Assembly: GCA_965216105.1 (NCBI GenBank)
Contig: OZ244147.1
Location: 1,674,001-1,738,000, forward strand
Source: JAALLB01 sp017643495
Lineage (GTDB): Bacteria; Pseudomonadota; Alphaproteobacteria; Rhizobiales; Rhizobiaceae
DNA: 64,000 bases
Direction: 5' to 3'
Shown: piece by piece, positions 45,006-54,400 of the stretch
How the letters are laid out: each line of letters begins with the position of its first letter
Position numbering within the stretch: position 1 is the stretch's first letter
The notes under the pieces: model-generated
Databases searched by the model: none
Told to the model about the DNA's origin: nothing
The model's input: the letters and a program-made list of their open reading frames with translations, nothing else
Made by a program: the position numbers and the translations under genes

Positions 45006-46676
45006 TTGAAAAAAGAGGATCTGGTGTTCGTACCGCTTGGCGGAGTTGGCGAAATCGGGATGAACCTGGCGTTGTACGGGTTTGGACCATCCGCCAAACG
45101 CCAATGGATCATGGTGGATTGCGGTGTGACCTTCCCGGGGCCAGACCTTCCCGGTGTTGACCTTGTATTGCCGGATGTCCAGTTCGCTGAAAGTCTGGGC
45201 AAGAACTTGCTTGCCATCATCATTACCCATGCTCATGAGGACCATTACGGTGCATTGCTGAGCCTGTGGGACAGATTCAAGTGTCCGATATACTGCACTG
45301 ATTTTACAGCGGGAATGCTGGACGCAAAAGCGCAGTATGAAGGTGAACCACCCAACCTGCCGCTGGAGATCTACAAGGCGGGCGATGTCATGGAGTTGGG
45401 GCCGTTTGAAGTTGAGGCTGTTTACGTCAACCACTCCATACCTGAACCTGTGTCACTGGCGATAAAGTCTCCACTTGGCAGGGTTGTGCATACTGGTGAC
45501 TGGAAACTGGATGAAGAACCGACCCTTGGGCGAAATACGGATGCGGAGGCATTTCAACGCCTCGGTTCCGATGATGTGGGGGTGCTTGCCCTTGTGTGTG
45601 ATTCCACGAATGCGATGCGAGAAGGTGTTTCACCAACGGAACAATCTGTTTCGGACAGTCTTGCGGAACTGATCAGCGAGGCGGAAGGCCGGGTTGCCAT
45701 CACCACTTTTTCATCGAATGTCGGACGCATCCGCTCGATTGCGCAAGCAGCACAGCGAGCAGGCCGGAAGGTTATGCTGATCGGCAGTTCGATCCGGCGC
45801 GTAGTCGAGGTCGCCAGTGATCTGGGCATGTTTGATGACCTTGATGATTTTGTCGAAGATGACCAGTTTTCTTCAATCGATGCCAACCGGCTTGTCATCA
45901 TCCTGACTGGCAGCCAGGGAGAGAGCAGGGCCGCTCTTGCAAAGATTGCGCGCGAGGAACATCGCTACATTTCGCTAAATGCGGGCGACACGGTGATCTT
46001 TTCGTCCCGGACGATCCCGGGCAACGAAAAACCGATCATCGAAATGAAGAACCAGCTCATTGAGCAGGGGATAAGGGTGATCGAGGACGGAGAATATCTT
46101 GTCCACGTATCCGGGCACCCCCGCAGAAACGAGTTGAAGCAGATGTATGACTGGACCAAACCGGAAGTTCTCATTCCTGTTCATGGAGAGGCTGCCCATT
46201 TGCATGCACATGCGAAACTTGGTGGTGAGCACGGAATTCCCCAAGTCTTGCCTGTCAGAAATGGTGATCTTGTCCGCCTTGCTCCCGGAGTGGCGGAAAT
46301 TATCGATGAGATACGTCACGGCAGGATTTTCAAGGATGGCGATGTTATCGGGGATGAAGCTTCCGTTGGTGTGACTGAACGCCGGAAGCTTTCATATGTT
46401 GGCCATGTAGGGGTTTCGATTGTTCTGGACCGGCACGGAGAGCTGGCAGATGATATCGACCTTTCTCTTTACGGGCTTCCCGAACTTACGGCAGACGGTG
46501 ACTATTTTGATGATGTCCTGTTCAAGGCGATTGAGGGTGCGCTTGCCGGAATACCGAAAAAACGGCGTAAGGACGAAGACATGGTTCGTGATGCGATCAG
46601 CCGTGCGGTTCGCGCAGAAGCCCGCAACAATTGGGGCAAGAAGCCGATAACGACCGTTTTCGTAGCCCGTGTGTAG
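45006..46676 (+). CDS. rnj: Ribonuclease J
   Basis: 556 aa, metallo-beta-lactamase/beta-CASP nuclease with 5'-exo and endonuclease activity in mRNA decay and rRNA maturation. Zinc-site motif HAHEDH at 75-80, later HTGDWKLD, CDSTN, the beta-CASP segment TFSSNVGRIRSIAQAA and GHPRRNELKQMYDWTKPEVLIPVHGE. TTG start with cgggaga just upstream. The nuoN-birA-rnj order is common in this order. Confidence 0.95.
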   Translation: MKKEDLVFVPLGGVGEIGMNLALYGFGPSAKRQWIMVDCGVTFPGPDLPGVDLVLPDVQFAESLGKNLLAIIITHAHEDHYGALLSLWDRFKCPIYCTDFTAGMLDAKAQYEGEPPNLPLEIYKAGDVMELGPFEVEAVYVNHSIPEPVSLAIKSPLGRVVHTGDWKLDEEPTLGRNTDAEAFQRLGSDDVGVLALVCDSTNAMREGVSPTEQSVSDSLAELISEAEGRVAITTFSSNVGRIRSIAQAAQRAGRKVMLIGSSIRRVVEVASDLGMFDDLDDFVEDDQFSSIDANRLVIILTGSQGESRAALAKIAREEHRYISLNAGDTVIFSSRTIPGNEKPIIEMKNQLIEQGIRVIEDGEYLVHVSGHPRRNELKQMYDWTKPEVLIPVHGEAAHLHAHAKLGGEHGIPQVLPVRNGDLVRLAPGVAEIIDEIRHGRIFKDGDVIGDEASVGVTERRKLSYVGHVGVSIVLDRHGELADDIDLSLYGLPELTADGDYFDDVLFKAIEGALAGIPKKRRKDEDMVRDAISRAVRAEARNNWGKKPITTVFVARV

Positions 46677-46699
46677 AAAATTCCCGGAGAGCAATCAGA

Positions 46700-47104
46700 A
46701 TGATTGGCAGACTGAATCACGTTGCAATAGCCGTACCTGACCTGGACGCCGGAGTTGCGACATATGCGAATGTTCTTGGAGCAAAGGTTAGTGACCGCCA
46801 GGAATTGCCGGAACACGGCGTAACGGTTGTCTTTGTTGAATTGCCCAATACCAAGATTGAACTGCTTGAGGTGCTTGGTGAAAATTCCCCGATTGCACCC
46901 TTTCTGGAACGCAATCCCGCAGGTGGAATTCATCACTTGTGCTATGAGGTTGATGACATTATCGCAGCACGTGACCGACTGGTCTCAGAAGGCGCCCGGG
47001 TGCTTGGCGACGGAGAGCCGAAAACCGGCGCACATGGCAAGCCGGTACTGTTTCTGCACCCCAAGGATTTTTGTGGCACATTGACTGAGTTGGAGCAGGT
47101 ATGA
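46700..47104 (+). CDS. mce: Methylmalonyl-CoA epimerase
   Basis: 134 aa from the ATG at 46700 with a ggaga site upstream; an earlier in-frame start falls inside rnj. Glyoxalase-fold epimerase: MIGRLNHVAIAVPDLDAG, IELLEVLGENSPIAPFL, GGIHHLCYEVDDI and LHPKDFCGTLTELEQ supply the metal ligands (His, Gln/Glu, His, Glu). Converts (S)- to (R)-methylmalonyl-CoA in propionyl-CoA breakdown; the mutase genes are not in the window. Overlaps the next gene by 4 bp. Confidence 0.93.
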   Translation: MIGRLNHVAIAVPDLDAGVATYANVLGAKVSDRQELPEHGVTVVFVELPNTKIELLEVLGENSPIAPFLERNPAGGIHHLCYEVDDIIAARDRLVSEGARVLGDGEPKTGAHGKPVLFLHPKDFCGTLTELEQV

Positions 47105-47382
47105 GCTTTTTTACAGGCTTTGCCGTCTACTTCATCATCTGGTGGGTGACGCTGTTCATTGTTCTTCCCCACGGCAACAGCAGTCAGGCTGAAATGGGAG
47201 AGGTTGTGCCGGGTACAGATCCCGGAGCGCCGATAATTTCGAAGCTGCCCCAAAAACTGCTCATAAACACGCTTGTTGCGGGGCTGGTATATGGTTTGTA
47301 CTGGCTTGCAACGTCGTATTACGGTTGGACTTTCGCCGATATTCCGAGTGTGTTTCCCGATGACATTCAGCCTAGAGGGTAA
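47101..47382 (+). CDS. DUF1467 family membrane protein
   Basis: 93 aa, two membrane helices (about 3-22 and 55-75). The opening FFTGFAVYFIIWWVTLFIVLPHG and DPGAPIISKLPQKLLINTLVA match DUF1467, a small inner-membrane family confined largely to alphaproteobacteria and usually found between mce and proS. Role unknown. Its start overlaps the mce stop (ATGA). Confidence 0.9.
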   Translation: MSFFTGFAVYFIIWWVTLFIVLPHGNSSQAEMGEVVPGTDPGAPIISKLPQKLLINTLVAGLVYGLYWLATSYYGWTFADIPSVFPDDIQPRG

Positions 47383-47441
47383 GACCTCGCAAGGGCAGGC
47401 CGGTTGAGCGGTTTTCAGGAGTAGTGTTCAGGAAAATAAAA

Positions 47442-47464
47442 AGGCAAGGCGCGTGGCCTTGCCT
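47442..47464 (-). terminator. Rho-independent terminator oriented to the minus strand
   Basis: Perfect 9 bp inverted repeat aggcaaggc (47442-47450) / gccttgcct (47456-47464), loop 5 nt. On the plus strand it is followed by gttaagtc, but read on the minus strand the stem is followed by ttttattttcc, a proper intrinsic terminator. No annotated minus-strand gene ends here, which suggests a small unannotated transcript from about 47.6 kb. It may also act partly on the DUF1467 mRNA. Confidence 0.7.
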
Positions 47465-47811
47465 GTTAAGTCGTGCTAGTCCCGATCCTTATCTCACCCA
47501 AAAAGAGTAGCGGCAGCAAACTGGTGCGCCTGGATCACATCCTCCCAAGACTAGGACAGCTTTTCCGTTTGGTTTTTCCAAATCTCTTGTTCGGTTAAGA
47601 TAAACATAATCGTTTTTCAATGTCATGCAAAATCTTCATTTTGACCACATTTCAGGCAAAAATCATGAAAAAACTGCTCTGTAGCGGTTAATTTCCCATG
47701 CCGGGACGATGATTTTGTCACTATGACTTGATCGGTTGTGGGACTTGTGCGCACCTGCAATACAGGTTTTAACCAAGACTTGTTACCCAATTTCGATTCT
47801 GGTTCTGTTAA
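47465..47811. other. Non-coding gap before proS; possible minus-strand small RNA
   Basis: 347 bp with no convincing open frame. On the minus strand, a short RNA could run from roughly 47620 to the terminator at 47442; it would contain a ctagtc/gactag dyad (47550-47555 against 47476-47481) and an anti-SD-complement gggagg (47541-47546) two bases before a 14-codon GTG frame (47538-47494), too close for a normal ribosome-binding site. The proS promoter must lie in the right half. Speculative. Confidence 0.3.
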
Positions 47812-49134
47812 ATGCGTTTATCCCGATATTTCATTCCTGTTTTAAAGGAAAATCCCAAAGAGGCGGAGATTGTCTCGCACCGACTGATGTTGCGGGCAGG
47901 CATGATCCGGCAACAAGCGGCGGGGATTTATTCATGGCTACCCTTGGGCCTGAAGGTTCTGAATAAGGTTTCAGGCATTGTTCGGGAAGAGCAGAACCGT
48001 GCCGGTGCGATCGAAATCCTCATGCCAACCATACAGTCAGCAGACCTTTGGCGGGAAAGTGGCAGGTATGATGATTATGGCAAGGAAATGTTGCGCATAC
48101 AGGACAGGCATGAACGCGACATGCTGTTCGGGCCGACAAACGAGGAGATGGTTACAGAGATTTTCCGGTCCTATGTGAAGTCTTACAAGGACCTTCCGCT
48201 CAATCTCTATCACATCCAGTGGAAATTCCGCGATGAGGTTCGTCCCCGCTTTGGCGTTATGCGCGGCCGTGAATTCCTCATGAAAGATGCATATTCATTC
48301 GATATTGACGAAGAAAGTTCCCGTGCCGCCTACTATCGCATGTTTGTGTCCTATCTCAGGACATTTGACCGGCTTGGCGTGAAAGCAATTCCGATGCGTG
48401 CAGACACGGGGCCAATCGGCGGTGATCTCAGCCATGAGTTTCTGATACTGGCTGACACGGGTGAAAGCGCGGTTTTCTGTAATTCTGACGTGATGAAACT
48501 GCCGGTTCCAGATGAGAGCGTCGATTATGACAATGACGAACTGATAGCCGGGATTGTAAAGGACTGGACCGCCCATTACGCCCGCACTGACGAGCTTCAT
48601 GACGAAGAATTATGGTCAGAAGTTTCCGACAACCAGCGGATGGAGGCTCGCGGTATTGAAGTGGGGCATATCTTTCACTTCGGAACCAAATACTCGGAGC
48701 CGATGGGCGCAAAAGTTGCTGGCCCGGACGGCAAGGAGCACGTTGTACAAATGGGGTCATATGGTATTGGGCCAAGCCGCCTGGTCGCTGCGATCATCGA
48801 AGCCTCACATGATGACAACGGCATTATCTGGCCGGAATCGGTAGCCCCATTCCAGGTGGGTATTGTCAACATGAAGACGGGAGATGAAGGGTGCGATCGT
48901 GAAAGCTCCCGGATATATGATGCGCTGACCGCAGCCGGCATCGAAGTTCTCTATGATGACACAGACCAGCGCGCCGGATCAAAGTTTGCCACAATGGACC
49001 TGATTGGTGTTCCGAACCAGATTGTTGTCGGCCCGCGCGGACTTGAAAAAGGTGAGGTTGAGGTCAAGCGCCGCGGGCAAGAGGGACGCGACAACCTCTC
49101 ACCTGATGAAGCTATCAACCGCTTTACAACCTGA
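47812..49134 (+). CDS. proS: Prolyl-tRNA synthetase (short alphaproteobacterial type)
   Basis: 440 aa, the form lacking the INS editing domain, typical of alphaproteobacteria. Class II motifs: GIYSWLPLGLKVLNKV, motif 2 QWKFRDEVRPRFGVMRGREFLMKDAYSFD, LGVKAIPMRADTGPIGGDLSHEF, and motif 3 SYGIGPSRLVAAIIE, with an anticodon-binding C-terminal domain. The ATG lies 16 bp before lolC on the other side; upstream is the long gap, so it starts a transcription unit with lolCD. Confidence 0.96.
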   Translation: MRLSRYFIPVLKENPKEAEIVSHRLMLRAGMIRQQAAGIYSWLPLGLKVLNKVSGIVREEQNRAGAIEILMPTIQSADLWRESGRYDDYGKEMLRIQDRHERDMLFGPTNEEMVTEIFRSYVKSYKDLPLNLYHIQWKFRDEVRPRFGVMRGREFLMKDAYSFDIDEESSRAAYYRMFVSYLRTFDRLGVKAIPMRADTGPIGGDLSHEFLILADTGESAVFCNSDVMKLPVPDESVDYDNDELIAGIVKDWTAHYARTDELHDEELWSEVSDNQRMEARGIEVGHIFHFGTKYSEPMGAKVAGPDGKEHVVQMGSYGIGPSRLVAAIIEASHDDNGIIWPESVAPFQVGIVNMKTGDEGCDRESSRIYDALTAAGIEVLYDDTDQRAGSKFATMDLIGVPNQIVVGPRGLEKGEVEVKRRGQEGRDNLSPDEAINRFTT

Positions 49135-49150
49135 TGGAGCTTGTTGCTCT

Positions 49151-50458
49151 ATGAGCACTGCCGCAATTGAGAACAACAATCCTGCACCGAAAGCAAAGAC
49201 CGGGACAGCCCCGTTCTCGGGCTATGAATGGATGTTTGCAGCCCGTTACTTGCGTTCACGCAGGAAAGAAGCATTCATTTCCGTGATTGCCGGTTTTTCA
49301 TTTCTCGGGATCATGTTGGGGGTTGCCACGCTCATCATCGTCATGGCTGTCATGAACGGGTTCAGAACCGAATTGCTGGAACGCATTCTTGGGCTGAACG
49401 GGCATCTTATCGTTAATCCCGTGGACGGCCCCTTAACTGATTATGCAAGTCTGTCCGAACGGCTGGAAAAAATCGAGGGCGTGCGCTTTGCCTTGCCTCT
49501 GGTTGAAGGCCAGGCCCTAGTCAACGGCAATGCCGGGGCAGGAACCGGAGCCCTTATTCGCGGATTGCGGGAGCAGGATCTCAAAACAGTGTTGAGCAAA
49601 CCGGACAATATCAAACAGGGTACATTGGAAGGATTTGATGCCGGTGAAGGCGTGGCGATTGGCAGCAGGCTTGCGCAAAATCTCGGTCTCTTTCTTGGTG
49701 ACGAACTGACCCTGATATCGCCTGATGGTGATGTAACCGCCTTCGGCACGACGCCACGGGTGAAGAACTACCCGATTGTCGCTGTTTTCGAGATTGGCAT
49801 GTCGGAATATGATGCTTCGTTCATCTTCATGCCGCTTGCTGAATCCCAACTCTATTTCAATCGGGATAACAGGGTGGATGTGATTGACATCTTTGTCGAT
49901 GATCCTGACCGGGTGGATGAATACCGTCCGAAGATTGAAAATGCCGCCCAGCGTTCGCTTTGGCTTCAGGACTGGCGCCAGCGCAATTCCACGTTGTTTT
50001 CTGCGCTTGAGGTGGAGCGCAATGTCATGTTCATGATCCTTACCCTGATCGTTCTTGTCGCAACGCTCAACATTATCTCCGGGCTCATCATGCTGGTAAA
50101 AGACAAGTCCCATGACATTGCCATCATGAGGACCATGGGAATTACGCGTGGTGCAATCATGCGGATTTTCATGATTACAGGGTCAGCAATCGGGATAGTG
50201 GGCACGATTGCGGGGGTTGTTATTGGCGTTCTTGTGTCGCTCAATATCAAGGCAATCCAGGATTTTCTCAACTGGGCAACCGGCAGCGAAGTCTGGGATT
50301 CAACTGTCCGGTTTCTTTCCGATATTCCCGCTGAGATGGATTTTACAGAGACGGTTCTGATTATCGTGATGGCGCTCAGCCTGTCTTTCCTGGCCACTCT
50401 GTTTCCTGCATGGCGGGCGGCAAGGTTGGATCCTGTTGAGGCGCTTCGCTATGAGTAG
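49151..50458 (+). CDS. lolC: Lipoprotein-releasing system permease LolC/LolE
   Basis: 435 aa from the ATG at 49151; the frame is open far upstream but that part overlaps proS. Four membrane helices: one near 45-70 (FISVIAGFSFLGIMLGVATLIIVMAVMNGFRTELL) and three at the C-terminus, with a large periplasmic domain between, as in LolC/E. With LolD it frees lipoproteins from the inner membrane for LolA. Alphaproteobacteria usually have this single permease (LolF-like hybrid). Overlaps lolD by 8 bp. Confidence 0.93.
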   Translation: MSTAAIENNNPAPKAKTGTAPFSGYEWMFAARYLRSRRKEAFISVIAGFSFLGIMLGVATLIIVMAVMNGFRTELLERILGLNGHLIVNPVDGPLTDYASLSERLEKIEGVRFALPLVEGQALVNGNAGAGTGALIRGLREQDLKTVLSKPDNIKQGTLEGFDAGEGVAIGSRLAQNLGLFLGDELTLISPDGDVTAFGTTPRVKNYPIVAVFEIGMSEYDASFIFMPLAESQLYFNRDNRVDVIDIFVDDPDRVDEYRPKIENAAQRSLWLQDWRQRNSTLFSALEVERNVMFMILTLIVLVATLNIISGLIMLVKDKSHDIAIMRTMGITRGAIMRIFMITGSAIGIVGTIAGVVIGVLVSLNIKAIQDFLNWATGSEVWDSTVRFLSDIPAEMDFTETVLIIVMALSLSFLATLFPAWRAARLDPVEALRYE

Positions 50459-51134
50459 GCAAACCGTGCTGAATATAGAAAACCTTGAACGGACCTACGG
50501 TCAAGGCAAGCACGCGCTAACGGTGCTCAAGGGTGCCAACCTGACCATTCCCGCAGGAGAAATGGTGGCCCTGGTGGCACCTTCCGGTACAGGCAAGTCA
50601 ACGCTTCTGCATTCTGCCGGCCTGCTTGAAAGGCCGGATTCTGGGGATGTTTATATCAATGGTGTTGCGACACGGGGGCTGGAAGATTCCAGGCGTACGG
50701 AAATGCGCAGGATAAAGATCGGCTTTGTCTATCAGTTTCACCATTTGTTGCCCGAGTTTTCCGCTGAGGAAAATCTGATGATACCCCAACTTGTTCGGGG
50801 TACAGACCGGGATACAGCCCGCAGCAGGGCAAGAGAGTTGCTGGAGTACATGAAAATCGGCAAGCGTGCCACGCACCGGCCTTCAGAACTTTCAGGTGGT
50901 GAGCAACAACGTGTGGCGATTGCACGCGCAGTTGCCAATGGTCCGAATTTGTTGCTTGCCGATGAGCCTACAGGGAACCTCGATCCTGAAACCTCGGACC
51001 ACGTCTTTCATGCACTTGAGAGCCTTGTAAGGACGGCTGGCCTTTCCGCATTGATTGCCACACACAACCATGCTCTTGCCGAAAAGATGGACCGGATTGT
51101 TACGCTGGAAGGCGGGCAGGTCAGAGAGCTTTGA
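50451..51134 (+). CDS. lolD: Lipoprotein-releasing system ATP-binding protein LolD
   Basis: 227 aa from the ATG at 50451, inside the end of lolC (TTG at 50436 is less likely). Walker A APSGTGKST at about 42-50, LolD-type YQFHHLLPEFSAEENLMIPQL, ABC signature LSGGEQQRVAIARA, Walker B LLLADEPTGNLD and the switch His in LIATHNH. Drives lipoprotein release in the inner membrane. Confidence 0.95.
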   Translation: MSRQTVLNIENLERTYGQGKHALTVLKGANLTIPAGEMVALVAPSGTGKSTLLHSAGLLERPDSGDVYINGVATRGLEDSRRTEMRRIKIGFVYQFHHLLPEFSAEENLMIPQLVRGTDRDTARSRARELLEYMKIGKRATHRPSELSGGEQQRVAIARAVANGPNLLLADEPTGNLDPETSDHVFHALESLVRTAGLSALIATHNHALAEKMDRIVTLEGGQVREL

Positions 51135-51190
51135 AATAACTTATTTTTTTCAATAATTTGCGGGAATTTCCATTCTAACTCAAAAAAACC

Positions 51191-51220
51191 TTTACAAAAG
51201 AACAAAACAAGAACATTATA
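51191..51220 (+). promoter_or_regulatory. LexA (SOS) box within a promoter upstream of a microprotein gene
   Basis: GAAC at 51200-51203 and GAAC at 51211-51214 separated by exactly 7 nt (AAAACAA): the alphaproteobacterial LexA site GAAC-N7-GAAC. It sits between a -35-like TTTACA (51191-51196) and a -10-like CATTAT (51214-51219, 17 bp spacing), so LexA binding would block the promoter. The downstream gene starts at 51255. Confidence 0.8.
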
Positions 51221-51254
51221 GATGCACAAGATAAATCAAGTGCAGGAGTTCAAC

Positions 51255-51353
51255 ATGTTTGTATCGGTTCGTGACCTCGTTTCACTTGCAACGGTAAGCC
51301 TTCTGCTTGCCAGCATGTTTGTCTGGGTTGAAATTCTCTCCGTTATTGCCTGA
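51255..51353 (+). CDS. 32-residue single-span membrane microprotein, predicted SOS-induced
   Basis: ATG at 51255 with a caggag site 8 bp upstream, stop TGA at 51351-51353. The peptide starts MFVSVRDLVSLATVSLLLA and ends MFVWVEILSVIA: a short N-terminal part with one Arg and one Asp, then a hydrophobic span of about 20 residues holding one Glu close to the C-terminus. It has its own LexA-box promoter and a 9 bp hairpin after it, so it forms a complete small unit between lolD and dnaE. In design it resembles SidA of Caulobacter (29-aa SOS-induced inner-membrane division inhibitor) and TisB of E. coli; sequence relationship to either is not established here. Confidence 0.78.
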   Translation: MFVSVRDLVSLATVSLLLASMFVWVEILSVIA

Positions 51354-51370
51354 TAGTTTCACATCGCAAC

Positions 51371-51399
51371 ATCCAGGGCATGAATATTTTGCTCTGGAT
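51371..51399 (+). terminator. Hairpin after the SOS microprotein gene
   Basis: 9-pair stem (one G-U) atccagggc (51371-51379) / gctctggat (51391-51399), loop 11 nt, 18 bp after the microprotein stop. It is followed by taagttgcctctccctt, with no clean T run. It may be a weak terminator, or part of the dnaE leader. Confidence 0.45.
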
Positions 51400-51449
51400 T
51401 AAGTTGCCTCTCCCTTGAACCTGCCCATTCCGTCCTCAACAATGCAATC

Positions 51450-54400
51450 ATGGCGCATTACAGCAGTGTCGTCGCATGCGAGAATGGAATTACAAAGATG
51501 GCAACCCTGAAACAACAGCGCATGAATGAAGCCCTTTCGGGGGACGGTAGTCGTGACAAACGTGGTGGCGACACCGTCGACTTCATTCACTTGCACGTTC
51601 ATTCTGCCTATTCTCTCCTGGAAGGCGCCTTGCCACTCAAGCGGATTCTGGAGCTGGCCGAGAATGACCAGCAGCCGGCGATTGCGATAACAGATCGTAA
51701 CAACCTCTTTGGCGCTCTGGAATTTTCGGAGAAAGCTGTAGAGAAGGGCATTCAGCCCATCATGGGCTGCAAACTGGCCATAGACATGGGAGACGGGTGC
51801 GATCCAAAACCCCGTCACGGCCAGGCAAATTTTCCGTACCTGGTCTATCTTGCGACCAGTGAAGCCGGCTTTGAAAATCTTAGAAAGCTTGTAAGTGCAG
51901 CCCACGTCAATACGCCTGACGGGCAATTGCCACACGTGGCGTTTGAACGGCTACGCACTCACGGGGAGGGGTTGATCTGCCTTACCGGAGGTCCGGAAGG
52001 CCCCGTTGACATGCTACTAGCTGCAGGGCGCAAGAGTGAGGCCATGGAACGCATGAAGGCCCTGCATGCAGTATTCGGGGGCCGCCTTTATGTTGAGTTG
52101 CAGCGCCATGGCATCGAGAACCGCAGTGTGGAGAAATCACTTGTCGATATCGCCTATGCGAACGAGCTTCCCCTTGTTGCAACCAATCAGCCCTATTTTC
52201 CCGCGCGCGATGATTTTGAAAGCCATGATGCGCTGATCAGCATTGCAGAAGGCGTTGTTGTCGACATGGAAGAGCGACGGCGCCTTTCGGAGGAGCATTA
52301 TTTCAAATCCCAGGCAGAGATGAAGTTGCTGTTCAGGGATATTCCTGAAGCAATTGATAATACCGTCGAAATTGCCCGCCGATGCGCCTTTCGGGAAACC
52401 AAAAAAGCCCCGATCCTGCCGTGGTTTACTGATGCTGCCGCCAAGTCGGACGGAGAACAGGCTCTTGCTGCTGAAGCAAAATCGCTGCGCGAACAGGCCA
52501 TACATGGTCTGGAGGAACGTCTTTCGCTGCATTCACTTGCAGACGGGTATTCCCGCGAGGATTATGACCAACGACTGGAGTTTGAACTCGGGATTATCGA
52601 GCAGATGGGGTTTCCCGGTTACTTCCTCATCGTTGCCGATTTCATCAAATGGGCAAAGGAACACGGAATTGCCGTAGGGCCGGGGCGAGGATCGGGGGCG
52701 GGCTCCCTGGTTGCCTGGGCTCTGACCATTACAGATATCGACCCGATGCGTTTTTCCCTTCTGTTCGAGCGGTTTTTGAACCCCGAGCGGGTTTCGATGC
52801 CGGACTTTGATATCGACTTTTGTCAGGAGCGGCGTGAAGAGGTCATCCGGTATGTACAGTCGAAATACGGTGCTGAACAGGTTGCCCAGATCATCACATT
52901 CGGAACCCTGCAGGCGCGGGCTGTTTTGCGCGATGTGGGGCGTGTGCTGCAAATGCCTTACGGACAGGTTGACCGGCTTTGCAAGATGGTGCCGAACAAT
53001 CCGGCAAATCCGACAACGCTGGTTGAAGCGATTGACGGAGAGCCGAGACTTCAGGAAGCAGCCCGTGAAGAGGAAATTGTTGCCCGCCTGTTTGACATAG
53101 CAAAACGGCTGGAGGGTTTGTATCGCCATGCATCAACCCACGCAGCTGGTATCGTAATAGGTGACAGAAGGCTCGAGCAACTCGTGCCGCTCTATCGTGA
53201 TCCACGTTCAGACATGCCGGTTACCCAGTACAACATGAAATGGGTGGAACAGGCGGGGCTGGTAAAATTTGACTTTCTCGGATTGAAGACCCTGACAGTC
53301 CTTGAAAAGGCTTTGGGGTTCATTCAGCAGCGCGGTATCGAGTTAGACCTTGCTCAATTGCCACTTGAAGACGTGAAAACTTTCGAAATGCTCACCCGCG
53401 GTGAGACCGTTGGCGTCTTCCAGCTTGAAAGTCAGGGTATGCGCAAAGCCCTTATCGGCATGCGTCCTGACCGGTTTGAAGACATCATTGCACTGGTTGC
53501 GCTCTACAGGCCCGGGCCAATGGACAACATTCCGACCTATAATGCGCGAAAGCATGGTGAGGAATTGCCCGATTACTACCATGAGAAAATCGAACCTGTT
53601 CTGAAAGAGACACACGGTGTGATCATCTATCAGGAACAGGTGATGCAGATTGCACAGATCCTTTCCGGTTATTCTCTGGGAGAGGCGGATTTGTTGCGCC
53701 GTGCAATGGGCAAGAAGATCCGTGCGGAAATGGACCGGCAACGGGTTCGGTTTGTTGATGGTTGTGTTGAACGTGGCATGAAAGAGGGTCAGGCTAACAT
53801 GATCTTCGACTTGCTTGCCAAGTTTGCGGATTACGGTTTCAACAAATCCCACGCGGCCGCATATGCGCTTGTTTCCTACCAGACTGCATATTTGAGAGCG
53901 AATTATCCGGTAGAGTTTCTCGCAGGTTCGATGCAGCTTGACCTGGGAAATACCGACAAGCTGAGCACATTCTATCAGGACGCCAAGGTACAGAAAATCG
54001 AGGTTGTTCCACCTTCAGTGCAGACTTCAGGTGTCGGCTTTGAAGTAAGTGACGGCAAAATTCTTTATGCGCTCGCTGCCATCAAGGGCGTTGGCGGAGG
54101 TGCCGTTAGCCAGATTGTTACAGAGCGCAAGGAAAACGGTGCGTTTTCATCCCTTGAGGATTTCTTTTCCCGCCTTGATATTCGCCAGGTCAACAAGCGG
54201 ACACTTGAGAACCTGGTGTGTGCGGGGGCGCTGGACTGCTTTGGAAAACCGCGCGAGCAATTATTGGCAGGTCTTGACCGGCTGGTCGCTCATGCAAGCC
54301 GTACTGCGCAAGACAGGGAAACAGGCCAGAATGACATGTTCGGAGCGTCTTCGGGTTCTGAACAGGTAATTGAACTCCCGGCCACCGAACCCTGGGACAA

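Noticed and set aside
47494..47538. 14-codon minus-strand peptide behind a GGGAGG tract
   Set aside because: The tract is only two bases from the GTG, too close for initiation, and the frame is very short; kept only as part of the small-RNA idea.
48425..48790. Second gene inside proS on the minus strand (115 codons)
   Set aside because: Shadow frame of proS; no start signal or recognisable protein.
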